A DNA stretch of 13,020 nt from an uncultured Eubacteriales bacterium (GTDB lineage Bacteria > Bacillota_A > Clostridia > Christensenellales > Aristaeellaceae), in the NCBI GenBank assembly GCA_900313545.1, contig OMRS01000089.1:1-13020 (forward strand). Direction: 5' to 3'. This document shows positions 7,234 to 13,020 of this stretch, piece after piece. How positions within the stretch are numbered: the first letter of the stretch is position 1; every line of letters starts with the position of its first letter. The notes under the pieces are model-generated. The model searched no databases. It saw only the letters and a program-made list of their open reading frames with translations, and was not told where the DNA came from. The position numbers were made by a program, and so were the translations under genes.

Positions 7234-8226
7234 CTACGGCTTCAGGCATGTGTTCCGCAGGTTCTCCACATCATTGCCGGCAAGGCTCCACAGACTGAAG
7301 CGGGTGTACCCGGCGTCCTTCATGACATCCCTCCAGATCGCCAGGGTTTCTCCGTCGGCGTACCAGATCTCATGGGTCTGGCCGTTCTCGCTGAAGATGC
7401 CCTTGAGCGCGCCGCTGTCGCCGTCCCGTTCACAGATGACCCCGCGGACCTCCAGTGCGGCCTCCGCTTCAAGCTGTGTCAGCTGGCGGCTCACCTTGCC
7501 GTTGACCCATTCAAAGCCGCCGCCCGCAAAGGCCATGTTCACCGCCCCCGGGAGCCCCCTGGACGCCTCCGCGCACTGGGAGAGGAACTGGGCGTCCGCC
7601 TTGGGGCCGGGGCCGCTGTGGCTTCCGTACAGGTTGTAGCACATGACCACATATTCAGGGCCCTCCGGAAGCTCCGCCACGGAGCCGGCCATCCATTCCA
7701 CCACCACGCGAAGCTTCATCCCCCGCTGCCTGAGTCCCTCCTGCAGCCGCGAGATCATCCGTGCATGGTCTTCCCAGAGGGAGGTGTCCTTCCGGATGTT
7801 TTCATAATCGATTTCAATGCCGTCGGGTTTGTAACGGTCCGCCAGGTTCAGAATCTTCACCACATGGGTGTCGATGTTCCGTTCACTGGCATAGGTCTTC
7901 TGGAGAAAATCCTTGGACTTCTGGGCATAGCTGCCATCCTTCTGGCGGATATCGTTGACCAGGGACAGGTAGACCTCCCTGCCGCTGTCGCTGAGCTCCT
8001 CAAGAAGCTCCTCGGTCTCTTCCGGAACGATGATGTTGCCCTTGTCATCGAACATGGCCTCAAAGGCGACAAAGGCCTCCATGGTGTTCGACAGTTCGCG
8101 GGCTTCAAAGAGCGCCTCCTGCTGCTTCCAGTAGGGCAGCCAGGTGGACCAGGACTCCGCGAGCACACCCGCGGCCATCAGCAGCAGGGCCGTCAGACAT
8201 GGCAGCATCCTTCTTTTCAAGATCAT
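7234..8226 (-). CDS. Exported glycoside hydrolase family 18 protein (YaaH/SleL-like)
   Basis: 330 residues. A typical signal peptide (MILKRR, then a hydrophobic core to about residue 20) has a likely cleavage after VLA at 23, so the mature protein is secreted or wall-associated. The GH18 catalytic motif is DGIEIDYE at 135-142: the acid/base Glu142 and Asp140 are present, and the usual middle Asp is Glu138. MCYNLYG at 195-201 fills the place of the M-x-Y-D strand. WYADGETLAIW (288-298) and FSLWSLAGND (310-319) match the last strands of the YaaH/SleL group. Family 18 enzymes cut beta-1,4 N-acetylglucosamine-containing polymers such as chitin or peptidoglycan glycan. Here it probably trims or releases the polymer made by the neighbouring synthase, by analogy with hydrolases in Pga/Pss loci. 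The start is backed by GGAGGGGG just upstream, and it begins 24 bp after the synthase gene. Family sure; substrate inferred. Confidence 0.88.
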   Translation of the reverse strand: MILKRRMLPCLTALLLMAAGVLAESWSTWLPYWKQQEALFEARELSNTMEAFVAFEAMFDDKGNIIVPEETEELLEELSDSGREVYLSLVNDIRQKDGSYAQKSKDFLQKTYASERNIDTHVVKILNLADRYKPDGIEIDYENIRKDTSLWEDHARMISRLQEGLRQRGMKLRVVVEWMAGSVAELPEGPEYVVMCYNLYGSHSGPGPKADAQFLSQCAEASRGLPGAVNMAFAGGGFEWVNGKVSRQLTQLEAEAALEVRGVICERDGDSGALKGIFSENGQTHEIWYADGETLAIWRDVMKDAGYTRFSLWSLAGNDVENLRNTCLKP

Positions 8227-8250
8227 GGGCCCCCTCCAGCATCGTTCAGT

Positions 8251-10158
8251 TCATTTTTTCGTGGCGGACTCCCCGGGGGAACCTTCCGTTTCCGTCTCGT
8301 GTTCCTCCCGGGATTTCTCCCTGGCATGGCCTTCAAAATCCATCATCTGGTCAAGCCTTGACATGACATCGTGTTTTTTGCGGTGCTTCTTTTTCTTCAC
8401 GCGGCGGGGCGCCTTCTCCCGGACCTTCCGTTCGCCCCTTGTTCCCCATCCGTCCTTCCAGAAGGTCAGAACCGCCCAGGGGATCTGCCAGATCAGGACC
8501 AGTTCATAATACAGCCCGTACAGCAGGCTGTAGACCCAATGGGAGCTGTACCTCAAAAACAGGCAGGCAAAGCCCGCCATCAGGGAGGTCACCGCGGGCG
8601 AAAGAAGGTAGGTCACCGGGGGCCTGTGCAGCAGAACCGGAAGCACCAGCCCGTGATAGACCGCCATGCCGGGCGTCAAAAGCGGGATCAGAAAGCCCAG
8701 ATAGAAGAAAATGGCCGCCAGCGGCCGGCGCCAGATAAAGCTGCAGGTTCGTGCACTCTCCCGCACCCAGGAGCGTTTCCATCTCATCTGCTGCTTCAGG
8801 AACTGGAGGTTCCCGCTGGGGACGATGGTCCTGCACACCGCCGTGTCCTGATAAAAGGTCTGATGGTTTCTGAGCACCAGGTTGGTGAGGCTGCGGTCAT
8901 CGCCGAAGGTGGCCCTGCGTCCCATGAAGCGCTGTTCAAGCCACGTCTCCCGAACGCTCTCCAGGACGGAGCGCCGGTAGCAGGCCAGAGGTCCGGACAG
9001 ACAGGTCACCGCATCAAAGCAGCACTCCGCCGCCTTGAAAATCCGGAAGGACACCGTATAACGAACGGACTGCATCCGGGTCAGAATCCCCGTATGGACA
9101 TTGGCCACGTCCGTACGCCCGCAGACCCCGCCGATCTTCTTGTCGCGAAACGGCTGCACAATCTGTCGGACCGCGTCCGGTGCCATGAAGCTGTCTGAAT
9201 CCGCAAAGAGTACCAGGTCCGTCTGGGCATTCTCGATTCCCAGGGCCATGGCCTGACGCTTGCCCTGATTGCTCCTTTGGAAAAACACGCGGACCCTGCC
9301 CGTGACATGGTACGGGTCCCCATCGTCGTGCAGACGGTTGAGCGTGTCCCGGATGATCCGGGCGGAACGGTCCGTGGAACCGTCATCCACCACGATCAGC
9401 TCCAGCCGGTCCGGCGGATAATCCTGATCCAGCGCGCAGACGATGGCCTTCTGAATCCACCGCTCCTCATTGTAGCAGGGGATCACCACCGTCACCGTGG
9501 GGGTAAAGGTCGGGTCCTCCTGGGCCGGATGGTACATCATGGCAAACAGATACCGGGTCAGCAGATAAAAGCCGGTAAGAATGGCGTACACCAGCAGCCC
9601 GAAGGCCAGTCCTTTCTGCATCCCCCTGTGGACCCGCAGCAGAACAATGCCGATGGCGGACAGGCCGCAGCCCAGCAGCGCCATGGCATGGATGAGCGGA
9701 TCGCGCACGCGCCGCCTTGTCACATACAGGGGTTCATCAAACCGGACCGCAAGCTGATGCCTGCCCGGGATCAGCCGGACAATCCGGCTTTCAATCCGGC
9801 TGTAGCTGCCCTCAGCACCTTCAGGGAGCTGTCCCGCGCGCACGTGGAACCCGACGGTAATCCGGTCCCCCCTGCGCAGGCGCCCCTCCGGCACCGTCTC
9901 GGGAATCTCCACCAGCATCCCGGTCTGGGAGAGGTTCAGGCACTTTGCGGAAATATTGCCCGCTTTCTGCGTATGGATTCTGACCCTGCAGTCGCAGGTA
10001 AAGCGCTGTCCCGCAAACCTGGCATACACCGGCCGGTCCTGGTCCCATTCCCTGTTGCGCCGGCGTTCCTTTCGTCCCCAGGGATCCTCCACATGAGGCA
10101 GCAGGCGAATATCCCCCGTGGGGCGCAGGATCTTTTCCTGCCGCTGTTGTCCGCTCAC
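8251..10158 (-). CDS. PilZ domain-family 2 glycosyltransferase fusion (processive polysaccharide synthase)
   Basis: 635 residues from a GTG start. The in-frame codon four positions upstream is a stop, and GAGGTGA lies 4 nt before the GTG. Residues about 42-145 look like a PilZ c-di-GMP receptor: an Arg-rich lead (R32-R36, R47, R52), NLSQTGM at 75-81 as the (D/N)xSxxG motif, and beta-rich sequence to LAVRF at 136-140. Two membrane helices follow (about 157-175 and 184-208). The GT2 domain (about 222-470) has all processive-synthase signatures: VVDDGSTD (256-263), DSD (320-322), GDD (419-421) and QQMRW (456-460). The stretch GDDRSLTN plus QQMRWKRSW is closest to hyaluronan synthase/NodC. Three more hydrophobic segments (about 479-567) should help form the export channel. 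A very basic, then acidic, tail (568-635) is cytoplasmic. It probably makes and extrudes a beta-linked hexosamine polymer, switched by c-di-GMP. The sugar is not readable from sequence. Confidence 0.9.
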   Translation of the reverse strand: MSGQQRQEKILRPTGDIRLLPHVEDPWGRKERRRNREWDQDRPVYARFAGQRFTCDCRVRIHTQKAGNISAKCLNLSQTGMLVEIPETVPEGRLRRGDRITVGFHVRAGQLPEGAEGSYSRIESRIVRLIPGRHQLAVRFDEPLYVTRRRVRDPLIHAMALLGCGLSAIGIVLLRVHRGMQKGLAFGLLVYAILTGFYLLTRYLFAMMYHPAQEDPTFTPTVTVVIPCYNEERWIQKAIVCALDQDYPPDRLELIVVDDGSTDRSARIIRDTLNRLHDDGDPYHVTGRVRVFFQRSNQGKRQAMALGIENAQTDLVLFADSDSFMAPDAVRQIVQPFRDKKIGGVCGRTDVANVHTGILTRMQSVRYTVSFRIFKAAECCFDAVTCLSGPLACYRRSVLESVRETWLEQRFMGRRATFGDDRSLTNLVLRNHQTFYQDTAVCRTIVPSGNLQFLKQQMRWKRSWVRESARTCSFIWRRPLAAIFFYLGFLIPLLTPGMAVYHGLVLPVLLHRPPVTYLLSPAVTSLMAGFACLFLRYSSHWVYSLLYGLYYELVLIWQIPWAVLTFWKDGWGTRGERKVREKAPRRVKKKKHRKKHDVMSRLDQMMDFEGHAREKSREEHETETEGSPGESATKK

Positions 10159-10162
10159 ATCT

Positions 10163-10169
10163 TCACCTC
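10163..10169 (-). promoter_or_regulatory. Ribosome binding site fixing the GTG start of the synthase
   Basis: GAGGTGA on the minus strand, 4 nt before the GTG at 10158. The only nearby ATG (10160-10158) is in another frame and runs straight into TGA, so GTG is the start that fits. Confidence 0.6.
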
Positions 10170-10310
10170 ATAGCTCAGTCAACCCAAGGAACATACTCTC
10201 GGTCTGATCTGCTCATTTTGCGATTTTCCGCCACCTATCCTTTTGACTATGACGGACCGGGATCTCGGAATTATCCCTGTATTTTCAAATAATCAGGTGC
10301 CGACCGTCAG

Positions 10311-10344
10311 TCAGCCTGCTTCGCAGAATTCCCGGCCAGGCTGA
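10311..10344 (-). repeat. Inverted repeat downstream of the Pro-rich gene; possible weak terminator
   Basis: TCAGCCTG (10311-10318) and CAGGCTGA (10337-10344) are perfect 8-bp arms around an 18-nt loop, 22 bp after the stop of the Pro-rich gene. No T-run follows on the minus strand, so complete termination is unlikely. It could be a partial terminator, an mRNA 3'-end stabiliser or a processing site. The rest of the 207-bp gap (10159-10365) shows an AT-richer patch but no promoter I would call and no recognised riboswitch. Confidence 0.4.
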
Positions 10345-10365
10345 ACTTCACCACAGGACGGGCTG

Positions 10366-11286
10366 TCAGAGCTTGAAGAGTTTCTGTACGATTCCGGTCT
10401 GCCAGACCAGAAACGCCACAGATCCCGCGGTAATGATCCCCAGAATCGCATTGAGGATGGTCAGTCCCAGAGAGCGGTCCGTGTTTTCGGGTTTTTTGTC
10501 CATCAGCGTCTCCGGCTCCTGGGGCAGCGGTTCCTGGGGGCCGTCATTCTCCCAGCCGTAGGCGACGGGCTTTTCTTCCTCCGGCTTTTCGGCGCGGGGC
10601 GCTGCAGGCCGGGGAGCCGGCTGGCCCGGCATCCAGAATTCCGTCTGCTCCGCATTCACCGACGCACTGGTGTGATTCGGCCATTGATATTCCCGGGAAA
10701 CCGGCGGGACCGGCTGAGAAGCCTGTGCGGGACGAACGCTCCCTTGCTCCCTTCCCGGGACCGCCGGACCATTCCAGGGCTGCGGGGCCGGATAGGCCGG
10801 CTGTCCATAGGGCACATAGGGGACGGGCTGCACCGCAAAGGGAACCGGGACCACGGGAACCTGCTGGGGCGCCACCTGGGGAATCCGGACCTCCTGAGAG
10901 GGCGCGGAAGGGGCGCTCTCCACGGTCGGCTCCTCCTTCGGGGGCTTGACCGCCGGGCGGGAGGGTTCCGCCTTGGGGAACATGGCGCACAGCGCCATCA
11001 GGTCGTTGGGATCCTCTCCGTATCTTGCATAGGTCAGGTAGACCTGGGCCGTCAGATAGGAGGCGATGTCCACCGGGAATTTTTCCTTTGAAAAGCGGTT
11101 GGTTGCCTCATGCAGCACCAGACGGACGATATACTGGACTGACTCCGGGTTTTTCACGCATTTGCGTGCAACGCCTGTCAGCAGGTCCCAGCAGTCGCCT
11201 GTCAACTCGCGGTACTCCGCCTCCGACGCAAGAATCCTCCCGGACCATTTTCGGTTGATTTCAAAGCTGTCCGCCTGTTTTTCCAT
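10366..11286 (-). CDS. Pro-rich, tail-anchored membrane protein of unknown function
   Basis: 306 residues, not recognised. Residues 1-105 form a compact, mainly helical cytoplasmic domain (contains CWDLLTGVARKCVKNPES and YIVRLVLHEATNRF). Residues about 106-270 are a long Pro/Ala/Gln/Glu-rich disordered linker with PVPYVPYGQPAYPAPQP-like repeats. Residues about 272-298 form a single hydrophobic helix followed by only QKLFKL. There is no signal peptide, so the likely topology is a C-terminal anchor with the N-terminal domain inside the cell. Only one plausible start exists (the next Met is residue 97); GGTGAAGG precedes it. It is the first gene after a good promoter and is followed by the synthase gene 207 bp on, which suggests an accessory, regulatory or scaffold part of the glycan machinery. 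That role is inferred from position only. Confidence 0.75.
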   Translation of the reverse strand: MEKQADSFEINRKWSGRILASEAEYRELTGDCWDLLTGVARKCVKNPESVQYIVRLVLHEATNRFSKEKFPVDIASYLTAQVYLTYARYGEDPNDLMALCAMFPKAEPSRPAVKPPKEEPTVESAPSAPSQEVRIPQVAPQQVPVVPVPFAVQPVPYVPYGQPAYPAPQPWNGPAVPGREQGSVRPAQASQPVPPVSREYQWPNHTSASVNAEQTEFWMPGQPAPRPAAPRAEKPEEEKPVAYGWENDGPQEPLPQEPETLMDKKPENTDRSLGLTILNAILGIITAGSVAFLVWQTGIVQKLFKL

Positions 11287-11302
11287 TGTCCTTCACCGCC
11301 AT

Positions 11303-11357
11303 GTGTATACTTTTATAGGAGCATATATGCATAAAGTATCATTCGTAAACTATACAC
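11303..11357. repeat. Spaced inverted repeat overlapping the -10 box; candidate operator
   Basis: GTGTATA (11303-11309) and TATACAC (11351-11357) are perfect 7-bp inverted copies about 41 bp apart. One overlaps the -10 of the promoter and the other lies in the leader close to the ribosome binding site. Between them sits a perfect 10-bp palindrome, GCATATATGC (11321-11330). The geometry would suit a regulator binding at two half-sites or a central operator. Short AT-rich palindromes also arise by chance. Confidence 0.35.
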
Positions 11358-11377
11358 CAAGGGGTGTGGATTTTCAA
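11349..11377 (-). promoter_or_regulatory. Sigma-A-type promoter for the glycan locus
   Basis: On the minus strand, -35 TTGAAA (11377-11372), a 17-bp spacer, and -10 TATAGT (11354-11349), each 5 of 6 to consensus. Transcription would begin near 11342, giving a leader of about 55 nt before the Pro-rich gene. It lies in an AT-rich island in otherwise GC-rich DNA. A weaker second option is TTTACG-18-TATGCT (11349-11320), overlapping the first. Confidence 0.65.
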
Positions 11378-11465
11378 CCGTGGTCCGTCTCTGTGGACGG
11401 CGGGTAACGTTTCTGAAGATTTCCTCTTTTTTTCAGCCATTTTTCTGCTTTCTCCCCAAATATGT

Positions 11466-11500
11466 GCGGGCAGGGACGAATCCTGTCCGTCCCTGCCCGC
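11466..11500 (-). terminator. Strong hairpin after the alcohol dehydrogenase gene
   Basis: GCGGGCAGGGACG (11466-11478) pairs perfectly with CGTCCCTGCCCGC (11488-11500) around a 9-nt loop, 16 bp beyond the dehydrogenase stop codon. The stem is stable enough for an intrinsic terminator. On the minus strand it is followed by ACATATTTGG rather than a clean T-run, and a T6 run lies before it instead. It most likely ends the dehydrogenase transcript and insulates the glycan-locus promoter. Confidence 0.65.
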
Positions 11501-11516
11501 AAAAAAGTTTTTCCGC

Positions 11517-12698
11517 TCACCTGGCCATTCTGTAGATGCTCAGCATATCCGCCTCGTTCAGAACCATGGCGGAACCGAGCTTCCCGCCGTTGGCGGCAGC
11601 ACAGCGATGGGCCATCTCCATCATCTGCTCTTCCGTCGGATCGATCTTCAGGTCCCGCATACAGGTCGGCATGCCGATCTCCCTGTAGAAGGCCTCCATG
11701 GCTTCGATGCCGGCCAGTGCCACCTCTTCATCGGTTCCCTCAAGGGTCACTCCCATGACATTGCGGGCATACCGCACAAACCTGGGCAGGCAGTTCTTGA
11801 GCACATATCTGGCCCAGCTTCCCCAGATGGCCGCCAGGCCCGCACCATGGGTCACATCGAACATGCCGCCGATCTCGTGCTCCAGACGGTGAGAGGCAAA
11901 ATCATCCTCCCTGTTTCCGCACCCGGTCAGACCGTTGTGCGCCAGTGAACTGGCCCACAGCACATCCGCCCTGGCCTGCAGGTCACCGGGATTGCGGTGA
12001 AGGGTCCTGGCCGCCTCCATCACGGTGCGCAGCAGCCCCTCGGCCAGTGCATCCGTAATCTCCAGCCTTCCCCCGTTGACAAAGTAGCGTTCCATGGTGT
12101 GCATCATGATGTCGGTGCAGCCGCTCATGGTCTGCCAGTCCGGAAGGGTCAGGGTGAATTCGGGGTTCATCACCGCAAACCTGGGCCGGGAGATTTCATA
12201 ATTGCAGCCGCGCTTGTCATGGGTCTTCTCGTTTGTAATCACCGAGCTGTTGCTCATTTCAGAGCCGGCCGCCGCGATGGTCACCACCACGCCCACGGGA
12301 AGGCAGGCCTTGGGCTTCCTGACGTGATCGTACAGTTCCCAGACGTCTCCTTCTTCCGCCAGGCCATAGGCAGCCGCCTTCGCGGTGTCAATCACGCTGC
12401 CTCCGCCCACTGCCAGAAGGAAGTCCGCGTTCATCTTCTTTCCAAGCGCGATCGCTTCATACACCAGGGACAGGTGAGGATTGGGGACCACGCCGCCGAT
12501 TGTTTCAAAGGTCAGTCCTTCCGCCTCAAGCGATGCCGTCACCCGGTCCATGATCCCGTTTTTGAGCACGCGGGGGCTTCCATAGACGATCAGCACACGG
12601 TGTCCGCCAAATTCCTTCACCAGCTTGCCGGTCTGGTTTTCTGTCCCGGTGCCGAAAACCACCTTGGTCGGGGTATAGTATGTAAACTGATTCCACAT
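11517..12698 (-). CDS. Iron-dependent alcohol dehydrogenase, butanol dehydrogenase/YqhD type
   Basis: 393 residues, full length for the family. It should reduce aldehydes such as butyraldehyde to alcohols with NAD(P)H in the cytoplasm. The N-terminal Rossmann-like domain opens with FTYYTPTKVVFGTG, has VLIVYGS at 35-41 and the dinucleotide-binding GGGSVIDTAK at 98-107. The all-helical C-terminal domain carries the metal ligands: Asp196 and His200 in DIMMH, His270 in SHRLEH, and His284 in THGAGLA. The spacing (4, then 14 between the last two) matches iron- or zinc-binding members such as YqhD. The start has a perfect TAAGGAGG 9 nt upstream. It has its own promoter and a hairpin after it, so it is a single-gene unit with no visible link to the glycan genes. 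The exact substrate and the NADH/NADPH preference cannot be read with certainty. Confidence 0.95.
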   Translation of the reverse strand: MWNQFTYYTPTKVVFGTGTENQTGKLVKEFGGHRVLIVYGSPRVLKNGIMDRVTASLEAEGLTFETIGGVVPNPHLSLVYEAIALGKKMNADFLLAVGGGSVIDTAKAAAYGLAEEGDVWELYDHVRKPKACLPVGVVVTIAAAGSEMSNSSVITNEKTHDKRGCNYEISRPRFAVMNPEFTLTLPDWQTMSGCTDIMMHTMERYFVNGGRLEITDALAEGLLRTVMEAARTLHRNPGDLQARADVLWASSLAHNGLTGCGNREDDFASHRLEHEIGGMFDVTHGAGLAAIWGSWARYVLKNCLPRFVRYARNVMGVTLEGTDEEVALAGIEAMEAFYREIGMPTCMRDLKIDPTEEQMMEMAHRCAAANGGKLGSAMVLNEADMLSIYRMAR

Positions 12699-12707
12699 GG
12701 GGGTCCG

Positions 12708-12715
12708 CCTCCTTA
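12708..12715 (-). promoter_or_regulatory. Ribosome binding site of the alcohol dehydrogenase gene
   Basis: TAAGGAGG on the minus strand, 9 nt before the ATG at 12698. It is a near-perfect match to the 16S rRNA 3' end and fixes the start of the gene. Confidence 0.85.
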
Positions 12716-12733
12716 AATGATGATTCTTCAGAC

Positions 12734-12762
12734 ATTTTCCTCACGTGTTCCTTCGCTGTCAA
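12734..12762 (-). promoter_or_regulatory. Candidate sigma-A promoter of the alcohol dehydrogenase gene
   Basis: On the minus strand, a perfect -35 TTGACA (12762-12757), a 17-bp spacer, and a weaker -10 GAAAAT (12739-12734, 4 of 6). The start point would be near 12728, giving a leader of about 30 nt before the ATG. The rest of the 180-bp gap (12699-12878) shows no other signal I can support. Confidence 0.5.
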
Positions 12763-12878
12763 GAGCCGGAGCGGCCTTCAGAAAAAGTAACGTCTGTTAT
12801 TCCCCATTCTATTTCCATATCCTGCGCAGTTTCCCGGAAAGACCGGATGCCGCCCGCTCAGATGCAGGCTTCCCCGCT

Positions 12879-13019
12879 TCATTTCCCGGCAGATCCCGCC
12901 TGAGCGGAAGCGTTTTTGAGAAACTCCGCCAGCGCCTCCAACTGCCGGTATGCCGTCGCCCGGCCCATCTCATATGCAGTTGCCAGATGCTTCTTCTCGT
13001 GGTCCACACGCGACACGGG
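12879..13019 (-). CDS. C-terminal fragment of an unidentified protein
   Basis: The frame is open from the right window edge to TGA at 12881-12879: 46 residues, 5' end missing. The fragment is helical and charged (VDHEKKHLATAYEMGRATAY, then RQLEALAEFLKN), with an Ala/Gly-rich end AQAGSAGK. Codon use (G/C third positions, Glu/Lys/Ala-rich) looks like a real gene. The overlapping frame with a start codon here is Arg/Trp-rich and looks like a shadow. The family cannot be told from this much. It ends 117 bp before the dehydrogenase promoter region. No clear terminator follows; only a 4-bp CCGG/CCGG hairpin is visible. Confidence 0.5.
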   Translation of the reverse strand, partial: PVSRVDHEKKHLATAYEMGRATAYRQLEALAEFLKNASAQAGSAGK

Positions 13020-13020
13020 A

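Noticed and set aside
6261..8361. Plus-strand frames of 345 and 399 codons
   Set aside because: Both are antisense to the NodB-like and GH18 genes, whose motifs are clear. The products have shadow-like composition.
10170..10300. Possible c-di-GMP riboswitch in the synthase leader
   Set aside because: The leader is long enough and contains a CGCAAA run and small stems (GCG/CGC), but the conserved GEMM core with its tetraloop and receptor is not present. A covariance-model search (Rfam GEMM-I and GEMM-II) over 10159-10365 would decide.
10366..11286. LPXTG-type or secreted surface protein reading of the Pro-rich gene
   Set aside because: There is no signal peptide or sorting motif. The only hydrophobic segment is at the C-terminus, so a tail-anchored cytoplasmic domain fits better.
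12809..13009. 66-codon minus-strand frame with a start codon
   Set aside because: It is Arg/Trp-rich and overlaps, in another frame, the 46-residue fragment with normal helical composition. I judged the latter real.

Overview
The window is GC-rich and coded almost entirely on the minus strand. It suggests a Gram-positive, Clostridia-like Firmicute, probably a GC-rich gut lineage. The signs are AGGAGG-type ribosome binding sites, sigma-A-like promoters (TTGAAA-17-TATAGT and TTGACA-17-GAAAAT), a Thr-Pro-rich lipoprotein, a DivIVA-like coiled-coil protein, and no outer-membrane or periplasmic export components. The taxonomic placement is an inference.

Layout in the direction of transcription (right to left): (i) 13019-12879, the last 46 codons of an unidentified gene; (ii) 12698-11517, an iron-dependent alcohol dehydrogenase of the butanol dehydrogenase/YqhD type, with its own candidate promoter and a strong hairpin after it; (iii) a good sigma-A-like promoter at 11377-11349; (iv) 11286-10366, a proline-rich protein with one C-terminal membrane helix; (v) 10158-8251, a PilZ domain fused to a membrane family 2 glycosyltransferase of the hyaluronan synthase/NodC/PgaC class; (vi) 8226-7234, an exported family 18 glycoside hydrolase; (vii) 7217-5481, a membrane-anchored protein with two NodB-like (polysaccharide deacetylase) folds; (viii) 5317-2585, a 910-residue DivIVA-like coiled-coil protein; (ix) 2588-903, a lipoprotein joining a NodB-like fold to an SGNH/GDSL hydrolase domain; (x) 866-1, another membrane-anchored NodB-like protein, cut by the window edge.

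Genes (iv)-(x) all point the same way with short gaps (16-36 bp, one 4-bp ATGA overlap, and larger gaps of 163 and 207 bp). They read as one exopolysaccharide or cell-surface glycan locus. A synthase likely controlled by c-di-GMP makes and extrudes a beta-linked polymer, an exported GH18 enzyme trims or releases it, and membrane-anchored NodB-fold and SGNH proteins act on it or bind it outside the cell. A cytoplasmic coiled-coil scaffold and a tail-anchored Pro-rich protein may place the machine at a pole or septum. All four NodB-like domains have lost part or most of the canonical metal-binding motif, whereas the GH18 and GT2 catalytic motifs are intact. This combination is the most notable feature of the window: it resembles the Pga/Ica/Pss poly-N-acetylglucosamine systems in logic but not in gene content.

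No RNA gene, CRISPR array, insertion sequence or phage element was seen. No stretch longer than about 230 bp lacks a gene.
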